Below, one piece after another: positions 22,402-33,990 of a DNA stretch of 64,000 bases. The stretch covers positions 620,001 through 684,000 of the forward strand of contig NBAY01000005.1 of NCBI GenBank assembly GCA_002794775.1, in the 5' to 3' direction. How positions within the stretch are numbered: the stretch's first letter is position 1; the number at the start of each line of letters is the position of its first letter. The notes under the pieces were generated by a model, which did not search any database, was not told where the DNA came from, and saw only the letters and a list, made by a program, of their open reading frames with translations. The translations under genes and the position numbers were made by a program. This DNA is from Porodaedalea pini. Its lineage: Eukaryota; Basidiomycota; Agaricomycetes; Hymenochaetales; Hymenochaetaceae.

Positions 22402-22642
22402 CGCTGCTGTGACTACTAGTACTCCGAGTCGTCGACGCGTTGAGTGGGACGCGCTTTCTGGTGTAATTGCCGTTTCCGGTACACGCGGGTCACGCCGACG
22501 CGGACGGCGAGTCACTCAAGCGTCAAGCATTGCGGCCGTGCGTGCTGTCGACCGCATATAATCACACCCGTCTCTTCCCCATCCCCATCCCCATCCCCAT
22601 CCCCATCTTCATCGACGACATCGAGCATCAGAATCCGCAGCT
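22402..22642. promoter_or_regulatory. Divergent promoter of SAP30-like gene and ARO2
   Basis: Only 241 bp separate the two start codons. The interval holds five perfect CCCCAT units (22577-22606) just upstream of ARO2 and one GAGTCA (22509-22514), which on the other strand is TGACTC, the core bound by Gcn4/Cpc1 in amino-acid control. Whether either is used is untested. Confidence 0.55.
22577..22606. repeat. (CCCCAT)5 tract upstream of ARO2
   Basis: Five perfect hexamer copies ending 36 bp before the ARO2 start codon; it is probably in the 5' leader or core promoter. Confidence 0.9.
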
Positions 22643-24532
22643 ATGTCAACCTTCGGCCACCTCTTCCGCGTGACGACGTACGGCGAGAGCCACTGCGCCT
22701 CCGTCGGCTGCATCGTCGACGGCTGCCCTCCCGTGCGTTTCTCCCTCTCACTCTCGGCCTTATTTTTCGCTTATCATGTTTTCCCACCGACGTGCAGGGC
22801 CTCCAACTCTCCGCAACTGACATCCAGGTGCAGCTCAGCAGGAGGCGACCCGGGCAGAGCAACCTGACCACTCCGGTGAGCACACACACACACATTCATA
22901 GCTACGCTCTGTGCGCATGGAGCTAACCGATCAATGAATTTTTCTTTCGTGCTTTGCATCACGCATCTCATCGTCCATCGTGCGCCTTGCCAACTGCCGC
23001 CTCGCACAAAATGCTTTATTTCCCTTTAATTTTAAAAATGGAAACTGAAATCTGGGATCTGTCGTCGGCGAAATCTTTCGCGTCCTGTCTAATTATATTC
23101 CCACACGGTCCTTCGTTCTGCTGGCGTCTCTGTTGCCCCTCGCTTGTGCATTCATCATCTGCCATCCGTCGGCCGAATGACCAATATGGGCTTGCCGATC
23201 GCAAATATAACTCTTATACGACTTCGTCGTCCTCCCACATACGTGCGTACGGTGGTCCAAAATAATACTCCATCTGTCCATCTGTCTTGCATTGCATCCG
23301 CCTGGGTGCGCGTACCATTCTCCATTCGCCATTTGCCATTTGTCATTTGTCATGTGCGTTTTGCGTCTTGTGTCTTGTAGCGCGACGAAAAGGACCTGGT
23401 GCATGTCCAGAGCGGCATCGAGCACGGTGTGACGCTTGGCACGCCCATCGGTCTGCTTGTGAAGAACGAGGACCAGCGCCCGAAGGATTATTCCGAGACG
23501 GATTTGTACCCGCGGCCGAGCCATGCGGATTATACGTATCTGGAAAAGTATGGCGTCAAGGCCAGCAGTGGCGGCGGGCGGAGCAGTGCGCGCGAGACGA
23601 TCGGTGAGTGGTGTACTTTTTTTTTTCAAGGTGTATACTGATTCGTATTCTATGAAGGACGTGTTGCGGCCGGTGCGATCGCGGAGCGCTACCTGAAGCA
23701 GGTGTACGGCGTCGAGATCGTCGCGTTCGTGTCCTCCGTCGGGAAGGTGAACATCCCCGCGTCCGTCGACGGACGCGCCGTCTCACACGATGAGGACAAC
23801 GACGAGATCGAAGAGGCGCTGACACCGGAGTTCCGACAGCTGCTCTCAACCGTCACGCGCGAGGCAGTCGACAAGCAGCCCACACGGTGCCCGCACCCAG
23901 CGACTGCAGAGCGCATGACGCGGCGCATCCTGCGCGCCAAGGAGGCGCACGACTCGATCGGCGGGACGGTCACCTGCGTGATGCGCAACGTCCCGCCGGG
24001 GCTCGGCGAGCCCGTGTTCGACAAGTTCGAGGCGGCGCTCGCGCATGCGATGCTGAGTATCCCCGCGACGAAGGCCTTCGAGATCGGGTCAGGGTTCCGC
24101 GGGACGGAGGTCCCCGGCTCGCGACACAACGACGCGTTCGTCGCGCGCGCGGATGGGCGCCTCGGGACGCGCACGAATTGGAGCGGGGGCGTGCAGGGCG
24201 GGATCACGAACGGCGCGGATGTGTATGTGCGCGTGGGGTTCAAGAGCCCCGCGACGATCAGCCAGGCGCAGGCGACGGCGCAGTACGACGGGACGGCTGG
24301 AGAGCTCGCTGCGCGCGGCCGACACGATCCGTGCGTCGTGCCCCGCGCGGTGCCGATCGTGGAGGCGATGGCGGCGCTTGTGATTATGGATATGCTGCTG
24401 ATGCAGAATGCACGGAGCCAGGCGGCGGCGCTGCTCCCCCCGATTGCGACTCTCCCGCCGACGATGATCATGCCACCCAGGCTGAAACCCGTCAGCAACG
24501 GAGAGCAGCTTGCTGAGAAGAAAGATGCATGA
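22643..24532 (+). CDS. ARO2: Chorismate synthase
   Basis: Four exons (22643-22732, 22798-22875, 23381-23603, 23658-24532), 1266 nt, 421 aa. It converts 5-enolpyruvylshikimate-3-phosphate to chorismate, last step of the shikimate pathway, with reduced FMN. Signatures: [20 protein letters not shown] at the N-terminus, the [13 protein letters not shown] phosphate/FMN region across exons 2-3, [36 protein letters not shown] and [17 protein letters not shown]. All catalytic-region blocks look intact. Fungal enzymes are usually bifunctional and reduce their own FMN; length and sequence fit that class. Intron 2 is 505 nt, about eight times the local norm, and contains CCATTTG-type repeats near 23325-23350. 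The protein ends [11 protein letters not shown] with no targeting signal, so it is cytosolic. Confidence 0.97.
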
Positions 24533-25532
24533 GATTTTATGTGAATGCTTTTTTGTTTTTGCTTTTGCTTTTGCTTTGCTTTAAGATTTTGAGGAAAAGG
24601 AGCCTCGAGCATGGTTGTTGTACACCACTCAATAGAACAATTTCGGTTTGAATGGATGCATGAAATTGTTTGTTTGTTTGTTTTTTCAAGAAAACGCGAT
24701 TCGCCTGCCGTCACCTTTGAGTCTCTTCATGCTTAGTAAGTAGCACTGCTTCTTCGAGCTGCAGGTGTGGAATACAGTACTACTACTACGGCACTTTGCA
24801 TTAACTCCATCCGGCCCGGAGTCTTGAGGTTGAGAGTCTGAGATTTTTACACTATGTAATATGACTTATAAGTAACAAAGATACATGTACAGTTGGAATT
24901 AATATTAATATATTGTTGTCTTCACAGCCGTCTTCAAAAATCCTAGCAAAAGCCGAATTCACTCGTTTTTCAACGTGTTCGAGGGGGGGGGGGGGCACAT
25001 ACGGTGTTCCTTATGTATGTCAGATCCTCAGACCATACCGGTCTCCTCAGGAAGTGTCAGATTTGATTTTCCGAGTTCTTCGCAGATACATAAAAATGCA
25101 TATGTCGAAGTCTAACGCGAAGTGGTTAACCATTGATGCCCGAGACTTCTGCAAAAACCGGTGTAAAAACGGCTCGGTGTGGCTGCTGAGACATGCAAGC
25201 AATAAGCAGAGAAGCCCAACGGCCATTTTCTGCTTACTGGCCGATCAGACATTCATCGTCTAATACTGACTTCATCATTAACATAGTACCTTATGACGGT
25301 TTTTAAAACAAAAGAATGTTCACGGAGCAAACACGCATTGTTTCAGTAGACAACCGTACAGAACGGAACTGCCATGACTCCTGTTAAATTCAGTCGCTAA
25401 TCAAACCTGAAGTACCGGCAAATATTGAGGCCAACGGTCTGAGCAATGGAAGGGGACGTGATTCGCAAATTTGAGTACTGTGGTTGAGATGATTCCCGGA
25501 TGATTAATCTGAAAACAATGAGCACGTACGAG
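24533..25532. other. 1-kb gap downstream of ARO2
   Basis: Begins with a T/G-rich 3' region (repeats of GCTTTT and GTTT). A 117-codon open frame at 24913-25263 has no motif and spans a run of 13 G (24983-24995). No gene is supported. Confidence 0.4.
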
Positions 25533-25539
25533 TATAAAA
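25533..25539 (+). promoter_or_regulatory. TATA box of small secreted protein gene
   Basis: TATAAAA, 81 bp before the ATG at 25620, followed by an A/C-rich leader. Position and sequence fit a fungal TATA element. Confidence 0.65.
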
Positions 25540-25619
25540 GACAGAAGCTTTGAGTCGAGAAAGTATCAGCTCAAATAACGGGCAGTTCTCCATTCAGTAT
25601 CATCACCAGAATCGCCAAC

Positions 25620-26132
25620 ATGCTCACCTCACCTTTCGTCGCTCTTATCTCTATCTTCGTCGTAACCGTCAGTGCATTCCAGAGACCGGAAGGCGGACCC
25701 GACGGCATATACGTGCACTCCGTCGACAACGACGGCAACGAGCTCGTCAAATATGTAGGCCCGAGTAACGCGACTTCTTTGGACACCGCCGTCCGTGCAC
25801 GTGCAATCCCAGTGAAGGCCCGAGCGGGCAGCGGTCCTCAGTGCCAAGGCAGCCGCATGGACGCGGGTGACGTTTCGAATGCAGTCGCAGGCCTCGCGGC
25901 GTACTTCGGTGGCGGAACCACTTTCTACTCAAAGAGCGTGTCCAGTTATTCGGGAAGTGCAGTCGCCTACGGATGCAACTACGGGAACGGGCAGACCGTG
26001 ACCTCTGGTCAGTTCACTGGTTACGAGAACGCCCTTTCGAGCGTATGCGGCGACAATGCTGAGGCGTACTACAACCTCCCCGACTGGAAGGCATCTTATG
26101 GCCGAACGGCGTCCAGCGACGGCTTCTGCTAA
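25620..26132 (+). CDS. Small secreted cysteine-containing protein
   Basis: A single exon of 170 aa. Residues 1-19 (MLTSPFVALISIFVVTVSA) are a signal peptide, followed by a pro-like region ending in basic residues (IPVKARAG), a possible dibasic-like processing site. The mature part has four Cys (CQGS, CNYG, CGDN and the C-terminal residue FC), which could form two disulfides, and is rich in Gly, Ser and Tyr (YFGGGTTFYSKSVSSYSGSA). The Cys layout and YGCNYGNGQTVTS block recall unnamed secreted proteins of Agaricomycetes; I assign no activity. It may be an effector-like or wall-associated protein. It has a TATA box and no introns, unusual here, fitting a strongly regulated gene. Confidence 0.82.
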   Translation: MLTSPFVALISIFVVTVSAFQRPEGGPDGIYVHSVDNDGNELVKYVGPSNATSLDTAVRARAIPVKARAGSGPQCQGSRMDAGDVSNAVAGLAAYFGGGTTFYSKSVSSYSGSAVAYGCNYGNGQTVTSGQFTGYENALSSVCGDNAEAYYNLPDWKASYGRTASSDGFC

Positions 26133-27269
26133 GCTTCTGCTAATTGTCTGGTAAGTGCGGTCAGCGTTTGCACCTGACTGGAACCAACAAAAACTGACAT
26201 TCGTGTTCATAAGAACAACCGATCGGGAATTGAAGGATGGCCGGTATGTACGGCGGAGAGGATAGTCTGATGTCATCATGGGCAAGGATGTCATCTAAGC
26301 TCCAGAACCGATTGTACACCGATAGTGGATCGAGAAATTGAGTTTTATACTGTGAGAGATGTATTTAGTAGAGTTTGAGCTGAAGACCGCAAGTGAGGAA
26401 ATGAGCAGAATATGATCAGCCGCAGCGTAAACAAAGCTAGATGAGATAATGACTCAGAGTAGACGACGTAGATTTTGCCAGTGCTTGAATAGTACTAGTT
26501 AAATCAGGCGCAACGCCCATCATAATAGTTGCAATATCAGAGAATGCTGCATGAAATCGACTTTGAGCTCCAAGACCACATCATATCAGCATTTCATAGG
26601 CTAGCTGATAGTCTGTCGTATTCCCTTTATTGAATTATTCCTCTTCCTTCGACGTGGGCGACCTCAGCGGCATCCCACGTGCACCACATGCCAGCCTCAG
26701 TTCAAATGGCCTAGGTATAAAAAGATCAATAGACGATCCAGCCTATCCCTTATGCCTAATACCTCACTATCATCCTCCGTCTCCCTCTTCCCCTCCTTTT
26801 AGTCTACCTTTCTCGGCGCTGCTTCTTACCAGCGTGCACATCTCCGATCTCGATTCTTTGGTTGGGCTCTGCAACAATCCGCAACCCGTCCATCTGAGGC
26901 AGTCCGAGCACGGCTGCCGAGGGTGTCCTACGACCAGGTTGTTCTAACTGGGTCCTTGGCTAGGTTTCCTTCAAGTGAGTGCTGCACTTCGGTGCGATGG
27001 TGTTTGAAGCAGTCTAAAACCACCACAAAGCATATACTAGTCCAGAAATAGTAGACACAATATATAGCTTTATTCACAGTCTTACAAGGGACACGTTGAG
27101 GAGAATAGTCGAGCAGAGGATAACCAGTCATTGAAGAGAGTTCAAGGCTTGAGGAAAGTCGTGTTCACCACGAAAACAAGGTACATCAGCTTTCAGCTCT
27201 GACACGTGATAGGCAATGATTGGCGCCTGCTATAACTTATATATATGGTCATAAGCAAGCAGCCGCAAA
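26133..27269. other. Gap with an orphan TATA-like promoter
   Basis: About 1.1 kb without a gene. TATAAAA at 26716-26722 is followed by a pyrimidine-rich stretch (26758-26815), the usual layout of a fungal core promoter, but no sizeable coding region follows before the transposon at 27270. It may drive a non-coding RNA or belong to a lost gene. Confidence 0.4.
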
Positions 27270-28023
27270 TAGTCCCCTGACAAAAGTTTTTGCACATCCT
27301 GATTTTCATGTTTTTTTGCAAATTGCATCGCCAATTTTTTACCACTGCCCTTCAAAAAATTCAAGCATACTTTTTACATGATAATTAATGTTTATGCAAA
27401 ATTTGAAGCAGATACATTGAAAGGTAAGCTGGGAATGAGATTTTGGGGGGTCTGGATATATGCACAAAAATGGTGCTTTTTTCGGCACACTTTGGCTCAT
27501 ATAAATACAGAGAAATAAATTCAGGATCTGAAAAAATCCTGCCCTGTAGATTTGAAAGGTATTTACTCATTGTGAATTTATAGGATTTTTCACAGCTCTC
27601 TGTAAAGTGAAGCAGTGCATGCAAGTTTGGTGAAGCAAAAGTCTTGAAATTTCAGTCTGGGAGGCCCGAGTACGCATACAAATTTGGGTGTAATTTTCAT
27701 TACTCTTTGGCTCATATAAATACAACAAAATAGAATTACAGTATGAAACTTTGCAGACATATATATCTGTATAGTATCTACTCAGTATGAATTTATGGGA
27801 TTTTTTGGATGCCTGGAAAGTGCATATACACATAAAAGGGAAAACAATGAGTAGGTCATTGCCAGCTCAAATCTTCATATTTCTCCTTCAAATCTTGTAT
27901 ATATATTACTTATAATGTATAAAGTATGCCTGAATTTTGTTGAGGGCAGTGGTTGAAATGTGAGAGTATAATTTCAAGATTACATGTGAAAAGTCAGGTG
28001 CAAAAACTTTTGTCAGGAGACTG
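27270..28023. mobile_element. Long-TIR non-autonomous DNA transposon (MITE-like), copy 2
   Basis: A 754-bp element aligned end to end with 640-1389 in the same orientation. I count about six substitutions and four 1-bp insertions, all four in homopolymers. The outermost left base is T instead of C and the left flank is not a clean TA, while the right flank is TA (28024-28025). One insertion shifts the longest open frame of copy 1, so that frame is not under selection. Like copy 1 it has imperfect inverted arms and an internal diverged direct repeat. Confidence 0.85.
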
Positions 28024-29138
28024 TACAATACATGTATTATTGTATGCAAGAACTGGGAACCAATGCATTGATGCAGTAAGACTTCATACCTGGTTAGCAA
28101 GCTATAGGGGAGGTATTGTAAAATCCTGAACTTTCAATTATATGGAGAATGCAATTCTTGAGGTTATAATGTATGAGTACTGTACAGAATGCAGGCAGTT
28201 CTCTTGCAGACTGTCACCCGTATTCTTCAGAGCTTGTGTACATATTCAAGCAGATAAAAAATCTTTAATTTGATTGTAATAAATGTACAGGTCTACAGTA
28301 AAGTGACTGTGTCTGCACGAACCTCAGCCTACCCCACCTGCAACTCTGATCCCTTAATACTTGAGAGTGTGAGCATGAGAGCACGAGAGCACGCTGCGTA
28401 AGTCAGACGAACTTCTCATATTTCGTTTTTGACTCGGCGACTCGAGCGCGTCCTTGCTGAGCGTCCTAGACATGATGGAAAGCACTTGAGCTCGAGATCT
28501 GCCAGGCGCGCTTCTGCTCGTGTCTGGGAGAAGGAGTCATTCAATCACTCCTGAGGCCTAGGGAAGAGAGAGAGGGGGGGGGGGGGGGACAGACGTGACG
28601 AAAGAGTGTAGTAAGCAAGTGTGAGTTGTGCGTTCCATGTAGATTGTGACGTGCTGGACGGTAGGCATGGTTCGAGTTGTCATGAGTTGATTCGAAGTAT
28701 AGTAAAGTTTTGAACTGAGCATACTCCCTCCTGGGCCTCTCCCAGTCGGAAGAAAGAGGAAAGAGAGGAAGGGTGAGTGTGAAAGATAAGCTTTTTTTTT
28801 TTTTTTTTCAATTTCGACAAACTCGAACACAGATTGCTCCAAACCAAAATTTACGTCTATATTGCAATCAAGTTGGCGATTAAAATATACACATATCATA
28901 GCTAGGATGTATCTTACAAAGTGCATAAAGTGAGTTGGATAAGGCAATGAAGATGTCGCGCTTCGAGCTCTGCTTGCAAGCCATGGCCCATCAGGCGACG
29001 GTCGTTGCTGGGCCGCTTGCATTAGCTCTGAGCGGTTTTCTGGATCTGCAGCCGACCGTGTGACTTAGAAGGCGCAACAGCCTCAAAAGGTGGGCAACAG
29101 TGCACGCGTACACGGCGAGCCATAGACAGAATTGCGCG
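28024..29138. other. Gap with homopolymer runs
   Basis: About 1.1 kb, with a run of 15 G at 28574-28588 and 17 T at 28792-28808. A 154-codon minus-strand open frame (28558-29022) reads through both runs and looks fortuitous. The right part is the 3' region of the zinc-finger gene. Confidence 0.4.
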
Positions 29139-30582
29139 CTATTGCGAGCTGAATGCTAGCTGCGAATCGAAAGAATACGGCGCTTGCGTAGCCAGAGGCC
29201 ACTGGCTCTGATTCTGCATGTCGAATGCTTGGCTGAAAGCAGGGATTGAGGGATCAAGGGGAGGCGAAAGGATATCGATGTCATCGATATAAATATTTGC
29301 GATTGGCTGAGGAGGCTGAGGAGGCTGAATGAGCGGTCGAGGCATAAGAGAGCCTTGCGTTTCGGATTGTCCTTGGGACTGAAACTGGGACTGGGACTGG
29401 GTATTGGCATGCGAAGATATGGAGACGCCTGCTGCTTCAGACGGAAGATTGGGTTCAAGACGGATCGAGCCCGAACGGAAGGGCCGTGCAGATGAGGTTG
29501 GTGCAGAAGAGCTCTGCGTATCGGTTTGAGTCTGACTCTGGGAGTGTGGCGGACCGCGCCCGCCGACTATTGGTAAAGGTAGATTTGAAATCTCGGGGCA
29601 AGGGCGAGAGGATTGCGTGTGAGATGAGGAGTTCGAGGACGTCTGGGATCGTGATCGCGATCGCGGCCGAGAATGCGATGAAGGTAAGCCGGACCCGTTG
29701 AGAGGTCGCGGGATCTCGCCCATCTGAGCTTCTGCAGTTTTGCTCAATCCCGTCGCAGAAGATGGACGATAGGGTTTTCGAACTTGCTTTGGGCTAAGAA
29801 GGATGGACTGTCCGTGAGAGCCCATACGTTTGCCGGTGCTAGGACCAGCCATCCTGGCTGAATACGAGTTGCTTACGCTATTGAATGTATTCGCAAGCAT
29901 CTCTGCGAGACTGGGGGCGGGTGCAACACTCATTGAATCCGGATCCGGAGAGCAAGAAGAAGAATCAGCAAGTGCTCGAAACCCGTTCGGTTCAGGGGAT
30001 GATGAAGGGGATTGTACGGTATGGACGGGCATCGATTGCTGTCGAATGTCACCATTGCTAGTGCCCTGTACGCCTGGATCAGGTAAGGGCAAAACGGGTC
30101 CTCCGAGCTGTGGCGCCAGTGAAGGAGCATGAACATTACCAAGCACTTCTTGTACTTCGTCGTCTACAACCCGTTGGTGAATCGGACTTTGAGAAGTATA
30201 GCCATTACTAGGACCGGGCACATTAACCTCCTTATCTGGAGTCACGGTTTGTCAAAACACCATTGTGAGCGAAAGAGAGCCACACACCTTCATCACCAAG
30301 AGATATATCTTCATTCATGAGCAGCGAGGTTCGAATGCTGTCTTCTGATTTAAGACCATGAGCAAACTTCTCGGTGGATGAGTGATGGTGCCCACCTCCA
30401 ATGCTTGTCCCATCATGCGTGCGCATCTCGAGCCGTACGTCTGTCCTCCTGACTGGTATTTCTTTCGAGACATGTTCGTCCAGAACGTGCTTCGCGAGCC
30501 TATCGGCCGTTTCGAATACATCTCTGCACCATTCCCACCTACACGCGACGACGGGACCGGATGAAGCGCTTGATACCGACAT
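29139..30582 (-). CDS. Single C2H2 zinc-finger, Ser/Gln-rich protein
   Basis: Two exons (30288-30582, 29139-30235), 1392 nt, 463 aa. Starting at MSVSSASSGPVVACRWEWC, it has one C2H2-type finger: C-x4-C-x12-H-x4-H in CRWEWCRDVFETADRLAKHV. The aromatic WEWC spacing recalls the split fingers of Gli/Zap1-type proteins. The rest is low complexity: Pro/Ser-rich, Arg/Ser repeats (RPRSRSRSQ), and Ser-Gln repeats (SQSQSQFQSQGQSETQ) such as occur in activation domains. The end reads SFDSQLAFSSQ. It is probably a nuclear regulator; targets are unknown. A longer start at 30687 is in frame but adds a hydrophobic stretch not typical of the family, so I prefer 30582. It is divergent from the RanBPM/Gid1-like gene. 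Confidence 0.75.
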
Positions 30583-31001
30583 TTTCTGACCTGACAATGT
30601 CCTTGCGTTTTGTCCGAGGAAGATGAAAAGGGGTATCCAAGAGCTAAGTGCGGACGGCAGAGTACTAGTGCGACTCGTGGTGGTCAAAGACCAAGTTAGA
30701 CGCTGCGCGTGGCTCTGACTGTGACTCTTAACTTGCGTCCCTGATTCTTGCTTGCTACTTCATCATTGTGAACGGATAGGAATGCCTTGTTGAGGGCGTT
30801 GAAGGTGACGAGAGCGCATTGGCCGTGCTAATAAAGCTGTAGGCTAATTACGGACCGCAGAACAGTTGCCTTTCATTCAGTTTTATTCAGCCCCTGCCGC
30901 AACGCATTTACAAATAGTGACACACTCTACGGACTAGCTTTCAACATCTCAATATCTCAAGGACACCTTTTTCTTTCCAAGGTCAAGTAGTAGTTGGAGG
31001 A
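30583..31001. promoter_or_regulatory. Divergent promoter of zinc-finger and Gid1-like genes
   Basis: 419 bp between the two start codons, with no other gene. It must hold both promoters unless the 5' leaders are longer. No sharp TATA box is seen. Confidence 0.5.
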
Positions 31002-33990
31002 ATGTCTAACTCGAATAGGCCTCCGTCGAGGCCGTCGTCAAGGACGCCCTCAATACCCATACCAGGGGCAGTTCCTCGCAGTATAGAAGACATTCTGAAC
31101 ATCAATGCGATCGGCTCTCCGCCCGCCACGCCCATTCGTTCGCATGATCCGCGCCCAGAGCAAAGGCAATCTCGCATGGCTGCACGATCGCTCTACAGCG
31201 GTATCGAAGCAAGCAGACCACCGAGCGGAATGCGCCACGCAAGCACAAGCAGCAGTGTCGGCACGAGCCGCCATGCACTCTTGGGCGGGAGCGGTCCTCC
31301 ATGGGGTGCGCGCACCGTGTCGGCTTCCACGGCACCGATGCTGCCAGGAACTTTTGGAATGCACAACACTATTTCGACATTTGAGCCGCGGGTGATCGGA
31401 GGGTCGGGAGGAGCGTCAGCAGAAAGGAGTGGTGCGTCCTCGAGGCAGGACTTGCATGCACCCACATCTCCGACGAGGAGACCAGGCAGGATGAGTGCAC
31501 AAGGGGGACGTCCAGCGCCTCTTCCTCGTGATATTCCTATACGCTCCCATTCATATCGTGCCCCACCTCTGGCATCGTCCAATAGCTTGCCGTATGCCCA
31601 TCACCTTCTCGGGAGTGGTGCACCGACAGCATTTAAGAGGCCATCATACCTCCAGTATTCCTCTCTGCGTGATCTTTTACAAACGGACATAGATCCGTCG
31701 GCTGCTCCGCCGCATCCCGCGCCGTTTCTGGCATCAGGAAGAGACGTCACACCTTTTACCGAGAGCGACGATGACAGTGAATCCAGCGGCGGCTTTTCGA
31801 GACGTCCCTACGCTCATCGCGAGCGTGGCCGAGCACGGGAACGCCAGAATGCGTACAACGCGTCTTCGCCTCTGGTGAATGTCGATCCCATGATCCACCT
31901 TCCAACTCGATGGAACGAACAAGATCGGAACAAATATCTCCATGTCTCTGAAGATGGACGGAACTTACAGTTCCATGGTGAGCAAGCGGTATCTTAGCGG
32001 CAAGCATTCTGTGCTGATGGCCCAAACAGGACCCACAAGCCAAGGAGAGAAGGAGGCTGCAGCTGCCCGCGCAAACTATCCAATTCCACCTGCATGTGGT
32101 ATTTACTATTACGAAGTTACAATAATAGATAAAGGTTTTAAAGGGTATGTCGTGACTACCCATTCTATTAAGTGCTTTGTATAATGAGATACTGCTTAGG
32201 CATATCAGTGTTGGGTACGTTCGCGTCTCATCATCATTCCTCTAGAGTCTAACGTAATTTGCAGTTTCAGCTGCGAGGGTGTGCGTTTGAATCGTCTACC
32301 AGGATGGGAGAAGAATTCCTGGGGTTATCACGGCGATGACGGACATTCTTTTGCATCTGAGAGGGACGGTACCCCATTTGGCCCTCGATTCACCAGTAAG
32401 CTGGCATCTATACTTTGTAGTTTTAACTTTTTAACATCGTTATTTCAGCTGGCGATGTAATCGGATGCGGGATTGATTTCAGCTTGCACAAAGCCTTCTA
32501 CACTAAGAATTCAAGTTTACTTGGTGAGTTTCTTCGTGCCTTGGCGTCTGGTAGATTCTGAGCCTTTTTCTAGGTTACGCGTTTGATAACATTGGCCGAG
32601 ATGATTCCATCGTCTTTCCCTCAGTGGGATTGAGGACCCAGCAAGAACATATCCGCGTCAATTTTGGCCAGGAACCGTTCAAGTACGACATTGACTATCA
32701 TGTGCATTGCGCACGAGATCGCGCTTGGGAGAGGATTCAGGCAACTCCGGTGAAGTGGATGATTGACGAATCGCGAGACATCTTCGAGCTTGAGGAGGAC
32801 AAGGCAGTACAGAAGGATCCAAAGGCCGAAGTGAAACAAGAGCTGACGGACGACGATTTTACTCCGATTGAGCTGCCTCAAGACTATTCAGAGCCTATAA
32901 ATAAGCTCGTCTTATCGTACTTGCAACACCACGGCTTTGAGGATACAGCGGTCGCGCTGAAAGCACAGATGGATGCGCGGAAGAAGAAGGCGGGTGCGGC
33001 TGGAAGGCTGCTGATGTCTAAAAAGGAGGAAATGGATGTTGACATCAAAATGGAGACGGACGACAGCTTACCTGAACACGGAACGGATGGGCCTTTTGAC
33101 GTTAACAGTTTAGGCCAGGGGTATGGCATCAGCGCGGACGCGATACGCTCCCGACAGCGTGTGGTAGGTGCGGTCCTAGCGGGGGACATCGATCTCGTGC
33201 TACAGCTCTCGCAGGAGTTTTTCCCGAGCATGCTCGAGACGGACGACGGTTTCTTGCTCCTCAAGCTGAAATGCCGCAAGTTCGTCGAGCTTATACTGCA
33301 TGCGAGTGATGCGCTACAGGCCATGAAAAATGCAGAAGCCGAATCTGCATCTATTGCGGCGGAACCGACGAATTCGACAGGAGAGGGAGCGATGGACGTG
33401 GACGACGAGGGCGCTCAATCGCCGAAGAATGGCTTCTCAGATGACAACGCACCCGCATCGACGGGATCCCCCGCACCTGTGCTCAGTCCGCGTATGAAGC
33501 GCACCTCGAGCCGTTCTGTGGCCCCACCGGCCGTTGCGGCGTACCAGGCTGCACTAAGTGAGGCCTTGGCGTACGGGAAAACGCTGCATGCGGAAATGCC
33601 CCGCTCGGACTCGATGTCGGGGATGGGGGCGCGTCCGGAGGCACACGCGTTGCTGAAGATGACATTCAGCCTTGTGACATATGACGACCCGCGCCTCGCG
33701 GGCGGCGAGGTACAGGCGCTCACGAGCCAGGAGGCACGCGCGAAGCTTGCGCAGGAGGTCAACCAGGCGATCCTCGGTGCGTGTATCTGCTGACCAGCAA
33801 CTTGTGCTTTGGCTGATTGGATTTCCTTTGTTTCCCCTTTTATTCGAATGCAGAGTCGCAAGGCCGACCGAGCCACCCGGCGTTAGAGCGGCTGTATCGT
33901 CAGACGAGTGCGACTCTCACTCAGCTTGCGCTCTGGGGCGTGGGGGATGCGGCGTTTGCGGACATGCGCAGCGAGTTTCTGGATGCGTAA
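31002..33990 (+). CDS. GID1: RanBPM/Vid30-like SPRY-LisH-CTLH-CRA protein (GID ubiquitin ligase subunit)
   Basis: Seven exons (31002-31977, 32030-32144, 32200-32214, 32265-32395, 32449-32523, 32574-33776, 33854-33990), 2652 nt, 883 aa. Domains in order: a disordered Pro/Ser/Arg-rich N-terminus of about 300 residues; SPRY ([57 protein letters not shown]); LisH ([19 protein letters not shown]); an acidic linker; CTLH ([20 protein letters not shown]); and the C-terminal CRA region, whose last exon gives [19 protein letters not shown]. This is the architecture of yeast Gid1/Vid30 and animal RanBP9, the scaffold that holds substrate receptors in the GID/CTLH ubiquitin ligase, which degrades gluconeogenic enzymes in yeast. 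Exon 3 is 15 nt inside the SPRY domain. Confidence 0.93.

Noticed and set aside
23689..24714. 341-codon minus-strand open frame
   Set aside because: It is antisense to the conserved ARO2 exon; the length is explained by GC-ending codons in the real gene.
24913..25263. 117-codon open frame downstream of ARO2
   Set aside because: Contains a 13-G run, shows no motif and no signal peptide; considered fortuitous.
28558..29022. 154-codon minus-strand open frame
   Set aside because: Runs through both a poly-G and a poly-T tract, giving Pro and Lys runs; no conserved features.
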